A DNA stretch of 64,000 nucleotides, taken from the NCBI GenBank assembly GCA_963759125.1, contig CAVWXN010000001.1, positions 62,001-126,000 on the forward strand. The letters run 5' to 3'. The notes under the pieces were generated by a model. It saw nothing but the letters and a program-made list of their open reading frames with translations. It did not search any database and was not told the origin of the DNA. How positions within the stretch are numbered: the stretch's first letter is position 1; each line of letters starts with the position of its first letter. A program made the translations under genes and the position numbers. Source of the DNA: JABDQA01 sp963759125. Its GTDB lineage: Bacteria; Desulfobacterota; Desulfobulbia; Desulfobulbales; Desulfocapsaceae. This document shows positions 56,383-63,800 of the stretch, piece after piece.

Positions 56383-56422
56383 GGACCTGCGCCGCGACGC
56401 TCAGGCGGCGCGGCGCAGGTCC
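56383..56422 (-). terminator. 14-pair GC-rich hairpin between nrfD copy 1 and merR copy 1
   Basis: GGACCTGCGCCGCG and CGCGGCGCAGGTCC are perfectly complementary with a 12-base loop. There is no T-run, so it is more likely an RNA-stabilising or processing hairpin that sets the NrfD:MerR ratio than a full terminator. Confidence 0.5.
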
Positions 56423-56439
56423 GTGTCCAGCCCTTAGTA

Positions 56440-57633
56440 TCAATGATCCTCGGTCAGATGCCCCCGGAAGAGACGCTCACCGGCAAGGAACAGGAATCCG
56501 CAGAAAGCAAAGCCGCCCAAGGTTATCAACCACTCGTGCAGGGTGGGTGAATAAGTGAACAGGTGCGGATAGTCGACCAGTCCCAACCCATGATAATGGG
56601 GGACGAGTTGTCCGACAATTACCAGATCGTAGCGCATAAAGAAAATACCTATCATACCCGCTACGGAGGCGATGAACAGAACCCGCATGTTATTGCCCCG
56701 GACCGCGAGAATCAGAACGAAGGGAATGATCATGCCAAGCGCCACCTCACCGACCCAGAAATTTATTGCATAAGGCCCCGACAAAAGTGCCTGCATGGCT
56801 TCATACTTTCCAGGAGGATTACCGGTTACGCCGGCAATCATCTTCCAACTGGTGAAGAAAAGAATGATGGCCATCATCAGGGCGCCCATTTTGGCGACGC
56901 TCCCGAGTGATTTTTTCATATCGTCGCTCATTTCCCAGCCATTGGCGCGGTAGGCGAGATAGGTAAAGAAAATGATCGCCACACATCCCGACATGGCGGC
57001 CGAGGTAATGAAATAGATCGGCATATAGGGGCCATGCCAGAATTCACGGGCATTAAGCAGACCAAAAACAGCCCCAAGATTGGAATGGGCTACGACACCG
57101 GTCAACAGACCGGCCAGACCGAACATGGTCGCCGTCTTATGCAGGTCTTTCTGGAGCATGACAAACTCGATCATCATGAAAAACAGATAGGCGCCGTAAA
57201 GCGTTCCCATCCACCAGATATTGGAAGTGGGATTGGCACCGATCACGTTGCCGACCGGCATACGCCACGAATTCTCAATTTCAAAGGCGATGACCAGAAA
57301 TCCGGCGACGATGGTTGCTATTGATAAAAAGACTGCCCGTTTGGCTATGGGATTGAAATCCTTGAAGCCGAACACATGACCCACCGACGCGACGATGCAG
57401 AGACCGGTGGAAGTGACCACGAAAAAAACATAGGCGGCAATCAGAACCCCCCAGGGCACATCCCTGGTCACCCCAAAGGTGTGTTCATGGCCGGCAATGA
57501 TTGAATGAACGCCGAAAGCGACACCAACCAGTGTTAACAGTCCGAAAAGCATCACTGCTGAAGTGTATTTCCACGAAGCAGTCGACTCCAGTCCCCCTTC
57601 CTGGGGTAGAACCCCCGCCAAAAGATTATTCAT
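56440..57633 (-). CDS. nrfD: NrfD-family membrane subunit (copy 1)
   Basis: A 397-residue membrane protein of the NrfD/PsrC/HmcC family, with ten helices. Start at MNNLLAGVLPQEGGLES after AGGAGCACGTG. Diagnostic pieces include VTRDVPWGVLIAAYVFFVVT, STGLCIVASVGHVFGF, NPTSNIWWMGTLYGAYLFFM and NFWVGEVALGMIIPFVLILA. NrfD proteins bind quinones and transfer electrons to a periplasmic ferredoxin partner. It is paralogous to copy 2 (same order of motifs throughout). Confidence 0.92.
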   Translation of the reverse strand: MNNLLAGVLPQEGGLESTASWKYTSAVMLFGLLTLVGVAFGVHSIIAGHEHTFGVTRDVPWGVLIAAYVFFVVTSTGLCIVASVGHVFGFKDFNPIAKRAVFLSIATIVAGFLVIAFEIENSWRMPVGNVIGANPTSNIWWMGTLYGAYLFFMMIEFVMLQKDLHKTATMFGLAGLLTGVVAHSNLGAVFGLLNAREFWHGPYMPIYFITSAAMSGCVAIIFFTYLAYRANGWEMSDDMKKSLGSVAKMGALMMAIILFFTSWKMIAGVTGNPPGKYEAMQALLSGPYAINFWVGEVALGMIIPFVLILAVRGNNMRVLFIASVAGMIGIFFMRYDLVIVGQLVPHYHGLGLVDYPHLFTYSPTLHEWLITLGGFAFCGFLFLAGERLFRGHLTEDH

Positions 57634-57673
57634 CACGTGCTCCTTTCTTTCCATTTTGAATTACCTGTCAGTC

Positions 57674-57796
57674 TTAAAACGTTGTGTGATCAACACTGTT
57701 TTCAGCAGTCTTCAGCCGAGGTTTGATCTTGAGATCATACAAGGTATGAAGCGCTGCACCGCCAATCCAAAAAATCATAAATAGTATGCCATCCAT
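57674..57796 (-). CDS. 40-residue membrane protein preceding nrfD copy 1
   Basis: An ATG at 57796 after GGGGAGTAAAGAG opens MDGILFMIFWIGGAALHTLY, then DLKIKPRLKTAENSVDHTTF and a TAA. It has one helix of about 16 residues and a basic end. It lies 40 bases before nrfD copy 1, exactly where a 73-residue one-helix protein precedes nrfD copy 2. A gene that short is easily missed. Its parallel position makes it a credible subunit. Confidence 0.6.
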   Translation of the reverse strand: MDGILFMIFWIGGAALHTLYDLKIKPRLKTAENSVDHTTF

Positions 57797-58082
57797 CTCT
57801 TTACTCCCCGAATGGGTATTGAAAGACTACTGCCGGAAGGCAGCCTGATACGGAACCCTAATCGTTCAATTGTTCATCAGTTCCGAATTATTGGCGATAA
57901 TAAAATTGTAAATGACTGTTGTCAAGTTATTTACTAATGTATTTTTTGACATCAGTTGACACATTGTCGTACTTAAATATATTTATATAAGTATATTCAG
58001 TACTTTATTGAATAATATTTTTATCTATATTTTTTTAAGAAAATGGAAGCATAATAATCCCATCCATTTACTTTAAACAATC

Positions 58083-58101
58083 TGGGCGCATTCTGCGCCC
58101 A
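58083..58101. promoter_or_regulatory. palindromic site TGGGCGCA-N3-TGCGCCCA
   Basis: A perfect palindrome (eight-base arms, TTC centre) about 290 bases upstream of the 40-residue protein start in the nrfD copy 1 promoter region. Related sites occur at 60238, 60271 and 60446. The 57797-58126 stretch is otherwise AT-rich, with TTGACA/TGTCAA repeats, and carries no gene. Confidence 0.6.
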
Positions 58102-58131
58102 AGGTCATCATGGTTTTGGGAAGTACACAAA

Positions 58132-58167
58132 AAAAACCTCCAGTCGAACAATCGACCGGAGGTTTTT
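58132..58167. terminator. bidirectional Rho-independent terminator
   Basis: AAAAACCTCC-A-GTCGA and TCGAC-C-GGAGGTTTTT pair around an ACAA loop, with T-runs on both strands. It lies just behind merR copy 2, so on the minus strand it ends that operon. Confidence 0.88.
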
Positions 58168-58192
58168 CAGTAAACTGTGCTGGCTGGTGTGA

Positions 58193-58567
58193 TCAGACTG
58201 CAACGACCTTCTTTTTTCTTTTCGGTCTCGAGAGGGGGGTGAGTTTCTTTATTTTACTGGGTACCATCGTGTTGGAGAAAAAGGCGCTGCAGCGCTGTCT
58301 TTTCTCGAACGGGCAATCGATGATATTCCAACAAGGCGTATACGACAACAGTTTCTTCACCGCATTGACGCTGATACCATGCTCGTGAATCATTTCACGC
58401 AAGCACTCGATCCACTTGATATCACGCATCGAATAATAGCGCCATTTTCCTTTTCGCGATGGTTTGACCAGACCACTCTCTTCATAGTTTCTCAATGTCC
58501 TCTGATGGACACCGAGAAGTTTGGCCGCCATGCCGATGGTGAAAATTGATTCGTCTTGAGAGATCAT
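58193..58567 (-). CDS. MerR-family regulator with C-terminal cysteines (copy 2)
   Basis: A 124-residue regulator from MISQDESIFTIGMAAKLLGV (ribosome site GGGAGGAAATA). The winged helix continues HQRTLRNYEESGLVKPSRKG. The C-terminus has SYTPCWNIIDCPFEKRQRCS, in register with copy 1, and then a strongly basic tail (RPKRKKKVVAV). An ATG 87 bases upstream is rejected because it lies inside nrfD. It stands behind nrfD copy 2. Paralogy to copy 1 is clear over the whole DNA-binding domain. Confidence 0.85.
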   Translation of the reverse strand: MISQDESIFTIGMAAKLLGVHQRTLRNYEESGLVKPSRKGKWRYYSMRDIKWIECLREMIHEHGISVNAVKKLLSYTPCWNIIDCPFEKRQRCSAFFSNTMVPSKIKKLTPLSRPKRKKKVVAV

Positions 58568-58607
58568 TATTTCCTCCCTGATAGGTTTCCCTGGATGGAG
58601 CCCTCTG

Positions 58608-59789
58608 TTAGTCTTCATGGTGATGTCTGAAACGATCCCCGAGAAAATACTCACCGATCAGAAAACAAACACCGAGCACACCAATCCCGCTCATGACCAT
58701 GGCCAGTTCGGGACCGGTCGGGACATAGTGGTTGTAGACTGGCATTCCCTCAAAGCCAGCGTATTGGGGAACCAGTTGTCCGGCAACTACCAGGTTCAAG
58801 CGAGAGAAGAACTGACCGACGAGAACCATAAGCGCGGCCAGCGACAGGGCCTCGATCGACTTCAGCCTGGTCGCCAGGAGCAGCACAAACGGTAAGGCAA
58901 GTCCTATTCCGAGCTCAAATACCCAGAACGAAGTGGAAAGCGGTCCCTGGGTCAACAGCCGGGCTGCATCGCCCACTGCCTCGGAGCCTACAAAGGCGTT
59001 CAAGAATTTCCAGCCGGTGGCGAGACCGATCATGAATATCAGCAGGAGCATCACTTTGCCTGCGGTCTGCAAGGCCGCAAAACTCTCACCGGTGACCTTC
59101 TTGCCCCTCAGCGAATAGGAACCGTGCGTAAAGATGACGATGGCCGCCGCACCCGACAAGAAGGCAGAAGCCAGGAAAAAGATCGGCAGTTGCGAGCCAT
59201 ACCAGAATGGACGGGCGTTGAGCGAAGCAAATACCGAACCAAGATTGGAATTGGCGAACAACTCAGTGACTGCCGCACAAACTCCGAGAATCACCGCAAG
59301 TTTAAAACGCCTGGTAATGATCAGGTAAAGTTCAACCATCATGATACCAACTGCCATTCCGTAAAGCGTGCCCATCCACCAGATGTTAGAGGTGGGGTTT
59401 GGAGCGAGAATAACGCCCAGCGGCATGCGCCAGACATTTTCAAGCTCCAGTCCAATTACCAGAAAGGCCCCGAAAATTGCGGCAATCGAGAGCCAGACCA
59501 TGCGATTGGCCAGCGGTGCCAGATTGTTGCCGCCAAACAGATGGCTGAGAGCCGCCAGGCCGCAAAGTCCTGTGGAGATAATGGCCAGGTAAGCATAGGT
59601 GGAAATACCGATACCCCAGGGAACATTGCGGGTCACCCCAAGAGTTTGGTGGTGGCCAACGAAAAGCGCGTAGATACCAGCCGAGATGCCTATTGCGACA
59701 AGGGCCAGCATGGTCCACAATAAAAGGTTGAATTGGGGCTTTTTGAATTCTCTCTGCTCGATTACTGCGGTCTGTGACTGAAAAGACAT
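58608..59789 (-). CDS. nrfD: NrfD-family membrane subunit (copy 2)
   Basis: A 393-residue NrfD/PsrC-family protein with about ten helices. The start MSFQSQTAVIEQREFKKPQF at 59789 follows AGGAGGAATC. VTRNVPWGIGISTYAYLAII, STGLCGLAALSHLFGG, NPTSNIWWMGTLYGMAVGIM and TSFWVFELGIGLALPFVLLL match copy 1 in order. The short His-rich C-terminus (RFRHHHED) differs. Its partners are the small protein upstream, and the cytochrome and ferredoxin further upstream, forming a quinone-to-periplasm electron circuit. Confidence 0.92.
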   Translation of the reverse strand: MSFQSQTAVIEQREFKKPQFNLLLWTMLALVAIGISAGIYALFVGHHQTLGVTRNVPWGIGISTYAYLAIISTGLCGLAALSHLFGGNNLAPLANRMVWLSIAAIFGAFLVIGLELENVWRMPLGVILAPNPTSNIWWMGTLYGMAVGIMMVELYLIITRRFKLAVILGVCAAVTELFANSNLGSVFASLNARPFWYGSQLPIFFLASAFLSGAAAIVIFTHGSYSLRGKKVTGESFAALQTAGKVMLLLIFMIGLATGWKFLNAFVGSEAVGDAARLLTQGPLSTSFWVFELGIGLALPFVLLLATRLKSIEALSLAALMVLVGQFFSRLNLVVAGQLVPQYAGFEGMPVYNHYVPTGPELAMVMSGIGVLGVCFLIGEYFLGDRFRHHHED

Positions 59790-59822
59790 GATTCCTCCTG
59801 ATTTATTCATTGGTATATTACT

Positions 59823-60044
59823 TTAATTTCCTGAGGCAGGATCCGGCTCAGCGCTCCCCTGCTCATGGATTTTTCCAAAAAAGATGTAGCCAAGTACGAT
59901 CGGGGCTGAAAAAGGCCCGAGAGCCATAAACAGAAGAAGGCAGAGCGAACCCCAGAAACATTCGCTTGCTTTCTCGAGCCAGGCCTTGGGAAATGCAGGA
60001 CTGACTATCGTAGTGTCGGTTTGTGCGTGAACATATGCTGCCAT
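59823..60044 (-). CDS. 73-residue membrane protein preceding nrfD copy 2
   Basis: A small protein with one helix (about residues 34-54, CLLLFMALGPFSAPIVLGYI) and hydrophilic ends, starting after AGGAGGCCGAC. It lies 33 bases upstream of nrfD copy 2. A shorter relative in position precedes nrfD copy 1. No family recognised; probably a small subunit of the NrfD complex. Confidence 0.7.
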   Translation of the reverse strand: MAAYVHAQTDTTIVSPAFPKAWLEKASECFWGSLCLLLFMALGPFSAPIVLGYIFFGKIHEQGSAEPDPASGN

Positions 60045-60237
60045 GTCGGCCTCCTTTCTAAGATGTTGTTGGCTTTCTTACCCTTCTTAGAGCAAGTGAC
60101 ATGCCAGCATTTTCAGGGTTCTCAATAAAAAACTTAAATTATCCTCAAACTTTTGTTTTGTTTAGGTTTATTTATATTTAAAGAAGGAATTTTGGAGCGG
60201 TATACAGCTGATGATTTCCGGAATCATTTACCACCAA

Positions 60238-60287
60238 GGGCGCATATTGCGTCGTTTCTCCTGGTGGCGATGGCGCACTATACGCCC
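60238..60287. promoter_or_regulatory. two copies of the GGGCGCA-N3-TRCGCCC site
   Basis: GGGCGCA-TAT-TGCG (60238-60251, right half decayed) and GGCGCA-CTA-TACGCCC (60272-60287) lie 194-243 bases upstream of the 73-residue protein start, spaced about 34 bases apart. Their consensus is shared with 58083 and 60446. Confidence 0.55.
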
Positions 60288-60346
60288 ATTTGAAACAGTT
60301 GAATTATCGTATTAGAATTCAGCTAGTTGCGGAAAAATGATGAGGT

Positions 60347-60371
60347 CTCGCCTGATTTCCTGACAGGCGAG
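60347..60371 (-). terminator. hairpin downstream of the cytochrome gene
   Basis: CTCGCCTG and CAGGCGAG form an eight-pair stem. A T-rich ATTTTTC tract follows about ten bases later on the minus strand. Termination is plausible but weak. Confidence 0.4.
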
Positions 60372-60445
60372 TGAGGGTAAAGGGCTTAGACGAAAAATTA
60401 TTTTACTTTATAATATCAAACAGTTAATCAGAACAGGGAGAAAAT

Positions 60446-60462
60446 GGGCGCAGGATACGCCC
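60446..60462. promoter_or_regulatory. palindromic site GGGCGCA-GGA-TACGCCC
   Basis: Same motif as at 58083 with one arm base changed (TA for TG). It lies between the cytochrome gene and the 73-residue protein gene, about 400 bases upstream of the latter. The rest of 60045-60637 shows no supported gene. Confidence 0.55.
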
Positions 60463-60637
60463 TGAGGCGGGCATTTATTTGTTTTTCAGGAATGGAGGTA
60501 AGGAGAAAACAGGAGAGGCCAGCGCACTGGCGGTATTCCGAATTGAGGCGAATCTCCCGTTGATACATGAATGACAAGCTGGCGGATACGTGAGTCTCAC
60601 AGCGCTGCCGAGGGGACGTTTGGCCTTCTGTTTTATG

Positions 60638-61317
60638 TCAGTGACCAGACCGTGGTCCGCCGGCACCCTCCCCGGTCAAGCGGGCATAGCCACGAACGCC
60701 GATATGACAGGATGTACATCTGGTGTCGTAGGCTAAAGGCGGTGGAACCGTCGTGGCAGGCGCCGCAATAGTTGCCTTCGTCCATTGACGTATGATTGAA
60801 GTCTTCATTTTCCTGGGCGGCACCGGCCTCCATGATAAAGAGATCGTTGTGGCAGGACTCACAATCCATGCCCATGTCCTCAGAATGATTGTCATGACTG
60901 AAGAGCACCGCTTTCACCGGTTTGGTCCAGACAACTGGCTCTTGCGGAGAGAGGTGACATGAACCGCAATAGGATTCGGTGGAAAAGGCCATGCTGTCAT
61001 CGTGACAGGCGCCGCAATAGTTACCTTCGTCCATTGCATGCATGATTGAAGTCATCATACTCCTCAGCCGCACCGTCCTCCATTTCAAACAATTCGTCAT
61101 GGCAGTCGTCACAAGACAGGTCGGCGGCCAGGGTGTGCTCTTTATGACTGAATACCACCGATTTCTGAGGCGCGTTCCAGACGATAGGCTCCTCTGGACC
61201 GTAGGTGTCTTCATCGTACGGTTCCTCCTGCTCGCTACTCTGGCTCGAAGCCCAGATGATCACGGCGCTCAACAGGACGAAACTCATTAGACCGAGCACT
61301 GCAAAAATTTTCTTCAT
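60638..61317 (-). CDS. exported hexaheme cytochrome c made of two triheme repeats, frameshifted
   Basis: About 225 residues. An N-terminal signal or anchor helix (FAVLGLMSFVLLSAVIIWAS) is followed by two copies of a triheme unit. Unit 1: FSHKEH, CDDCH, CGACH, CGSCH. Unit 2: FSHDNH, CESCH, CGACH, CTSCH. The motifs EEPIVWNAPQKSVVFSH and QEPVVWTKPVKAVLFSH, and MDEGNYCGACHD in both units, show an internal duplication. The six CxxCH sites and the FSHxxH ligands mark cytochrome c7-like triheme domains. Shifts near 61030 and 60725 must be bridged. It would accept electrons in the periplasm from the ferredoxin/NrfD pair. Confidence 0.85.
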
Positions 61318-61389
61318 TACACTCTCCGCGTTCTCAGAACTTTGACACCGTAAGGTGAATACTTTTTGTCATCTTTGCCGATCAGACTA

Positions 61390-62142
61390 TCAGGCATTGG
61401 TATAGAACACATTGGGCATGGCCCCTGCCTCGGACCTGAGAACCCAGACAATTTTCTCAGGCTGGTGAACGAGTTTGTAGACCCTGCTCTTGACGTTGGC
61501 CAGATCACCAAACACCCTTACATCGGCAGGGCAGATATCGGAGCAGGCAGTATTCTTCTTTCCCTTGGACAACAGCGCCTCCCAGCAGAAGTCGCACTTA
61601 TCCACCGCCCTGGTCTCCTCGTCAAAGTAGCGGGCGTTGTAGGGGCAGGCAGCCATACAGGTTTTGCAGCCGATACAGCGGCTGTCTTTCATAACGATGA
61701 TGCCAGTGGTTTTGTCTTTCCAGGTGGCCGTGGTCGGACATACCCTGACGCAGGGAGGCCGATTACACTGATTGCAGAGAACCGGCATGAAGATGGTCTC
61801 TTCTCCCCCATCGACGATATCCCGGCGGCGTTCAAGAATTGTAGTGCGGAAACCGTATTCTGGAACATTGTTGGTCTCGACACAGGCTTCCTTGCAGAGT
61901 TCACAGCCAATGCAGAGATGTTCGCGGATTACCATTGCGTAATGGGGATTATAAGGATATTTGCCCCGTTTGGGTACGACCCCTTCGGCAAACGCATTGG
62001 TCACTGAGGTGAGTGACAACACCTTGCCGCCGAGATAAACGCCGGTCACCGCCAGGCCAATTCTCAACAGGTTACGTCGCTCACGGGAAGGCAGACTTTC
62101 CGGGCTCTCTGATTTGGTTTTTTCGATTTCTGCAATTTTCAT
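61390..62142 (-). CDS. Tat-type periplasmic ferredoxin-like subunit (HmcB/DsrO-like)
   Basis: A 250-residue iron-sulfur protein. The N-terminus SRERRNLLRIGLAVTGVYLG has a twin-arginine pair followed by a hydrophobic stretch, indicating Tat export. Four [4Fe-4S] ligand sets follow: HLCIGCELCKEACVETNNVP; MPVLCNQCNRPPCVRVCPTT; SRCIGCKTCMAACPYNARYF; and KCDFCWEA...CSDICPADVR. The order is as in HmcB, DsrO and PsrB-like subunits. It pairs with NrfD to move electrons between quinone and the multiheme cytochrome. It is the first gene of this minus-strand operon. Confidence 0.92.
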   Translation of the reverse strand: MKIAEIEKTKSESPESLPSRERRNLLRIGLAVTGVYLGGKVLSLTSVTNAFAEGVVPKRGKYPYNPHYAMVIREHLCIGCELCKEACVETNNVPEYGFRTTILERRRDIVDGGEETIFMPVLCNQCNRPPCVRVCPTTATWKDKTTGIIVMKDSRCIGCKTCMAACPYNARYFDEETRAVDKCDFCWEALLSKGKKNTACSDICPADVRVFGDLANVKSRVYKLVHQPEKIVWVLRSEAGAMPNVFYTNA

Positions 62143-62213
62143 ATCACACTCTCACACTGGATTATGGCTGTCATACGTACCTGCCAGTATTGCGGGCAAT
62201 AGCACGGATCTAT

Positions 62214-62278
62214 TGCTGAAAAGACAAAAACCGGTGCACCTGGCGAAACCGAGCACCCGGCTTTTTGTTCTTTCAGCA
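62214..62278. terminator. long inverted repeat upstream of the ferredoxin gene
   Basis: TGCTGAAA...ACAAAAACCGG-TGC and GCACCCGGCTTTTTGT...TTTCAGCA pair over about 24 positions with short bulges and a 15-base loop. T-runs occur on both strands. It is 70-135 bases upstream of the ferredoxin start, and no other gene is nearby to end. A leader attenuator or the end of an unannotated minus-strand RNA are the alternatives. The remainder of 62143-62781 shows no gene. Confidence 0.5.
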
Positions 62279-62781
62279 GCCGCATGATAATCCCGCGGCC
62301 GCCTGTCGGCCATATGACTCGACTGTAATGCAGGACAAAAGTACCCGAAAAAAATCTCTACCGAAAGTACCACATATGTCCATTTTGTTTGCGACTAGGC
62401 ACAGCCAATCTAATTAATCGATCGGTTAAACAGCATATGCACAGAACGTAGCAGAGAGACACCTCGGTGTCAAGCTATATAGTTATCATCCGACAACACC
62501 TCCTGACGACCCTGCAACGTTTTTAGAAGATCGACCTAAAATTCATGGCGCCAGCCCCAGACACGGCTTGAGTAAGGACCCGCCGGAACCGTCAGCATTC
62601 GAGGCCGAATGATAAGCTTAATTGAGCTCATGTAACCATGAGTGGTTGCTGAATGCTCAGGATTAATCCAGTACTGGCATAGATGACAAGAAAACGATAT
62701 AATTGTAGCGTTTAGCCAGGTTAACGCGGAACAGCCAGCTTCCGCCTTCGGCCCATGATCAACCGTTGGTTCTAGCCTCAG

Positions 62782-63270
62782 ATGAAAAACGAAGAATCCG
62801 CACCGCTGAGTATTTTCGGCATCAGGATTAAGACTATCATAATCCTGATACTTTTTCTGGGTTTGCTGCTGGTGGTAGTTAACCGTTCAGAAATAGAATC
62901 ACTACTCTCGAGTTCAAGAAAAGTTCTGCAGCAGAAGGCCGACTCCTCCCAGGAAACAGGCGAACAATCAGGAGACAATCACATCGTCGTCGACCAGGAA
63001 ATGCTCTCCCGGGCAATGCAGGAAGTACAAGTGGAGAAACTGACGGAACTTGAATCTCAGGATTCGACCATACCCACCGACAGATTTTTTTATGTGGTCG
63101 AGCTGGTGAGTGGGGGTGATCTGGAAGGCATCGATCTGACTATTGAACCGGATTATCTGACGCTGGTTTCCGAAAATGGTACCGAAACAACGATCAAACG
63201 AACCATGGTGAGCAGGATTCAGCGGTTCAAACTTCCCCCTTCATCCGCGACTCAGCAGGCTCCGAAGTGA
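62782..63270 (+). CDS. single-helix membrane-anchored protein, unknown family
   Basis: A 162-residue protein: a short cytoplasmic start, one helix (about residues 16-35, IKTIIILILFLGLLLVVVNR), a coiled-coil-like stretch, and a C-terminal domain of about 60 residues (PTDRFFYVVELVSGGDLEGI, then ETTIKRTMVSRIQRFKLPPS). No recognised family. It is followed 38 bases later by a lipoprotein gene. Confidence 0.7.
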   Translation: MKNEESAPLSIFGIRIKTIIILILFLGLLLVVVNRSEIESLLSSSRKVLQQKADSSQETGEQSGDNHIVVDQEMLSRAMQEVQVEKLTELESQDSTIPTDRFFYVVELVSGGDLEGIDLTIEPDYLTLVSENGTETTIKRTMVSRIQRFKLPPSSATQQAPK

Positions 63271-63308
63271 ATCAAACCAACTTCGTCCATCTCAATAACT
63301 GACCGATA

Positions 63309-63707
63309 ATGACATACTCTCCCGCGACCTTTTTGCTGAGGCTCCTGTTGACATTCATTGCGCTATTGTACTTGGCAGGATGCGGCATACTCATACTTGG
63401 CGGAGCCGCCGCAGGTACTGTTGGCTACGTGAGCGGAGACCTCAACGCCACCATTGAAGGAGGATTTCAAAACGTCGTCAAAGCTACCGACACCGCCATC
63501 CGTGAAAATTCCATCAGGGAAACGGCGAGGGATGCAAGCCAACATAAAGTCGCCTACGAACTTCGAACTCCACAGGATGATAAGATTCTGTTAACCATTT
63601 CACGTGCCTCCAAAGATCTGACCAACGTCACCATCAGGGTTGGCGTCTTTGGTGATGAACCGCTCTCTCATCGTATTCTCGAAGAGATCAAGACCCAGGT
63701 GAAGTGA
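63309..63707 (+). CDS. DUF3568-family lipoprotein
   Basis: A 132-residue protein with a lipoprotein signal (LTFIALLYLAGC; the lipobox cysteine at about residue 25) followed by GILILGGAAAGTVGYVSGDL and a domain ending in VTIRVGVFGDEPLSHRILEE. This matches the DUF3568 arrangement common in delta-proteobacteria. Function unknown; probably anchored to the periplasmic face of a membrane. Confidence 0.85.
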   Translation: MTYSPATFLLRLLLTFIALLYLAGCGILILGGAAAGTVGYVSGDLNATIEGGFQNVVKATDTAIRENSIRETARDASQHKVAYELRTPQDDKILLTISRASKDLTNVTIRVGVFGDEPLSHRILEEIKTQVK

Positions 63708-63800
63708 TGGTGGGGCTCTCTTTCCGAACGCCGATCGATGGCTAGAAAAGATAGATCCGATCAAAGTTCAGACAGACTCTTGGGAACGGAAATCACAGGA

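Noticed and set aside
60475..60666. Minus-strand frame with ACHSC that could be taken for a heme site
   Set aside because: It lacks CxxCH, and the cytochrome already ends cleanly at 60638.
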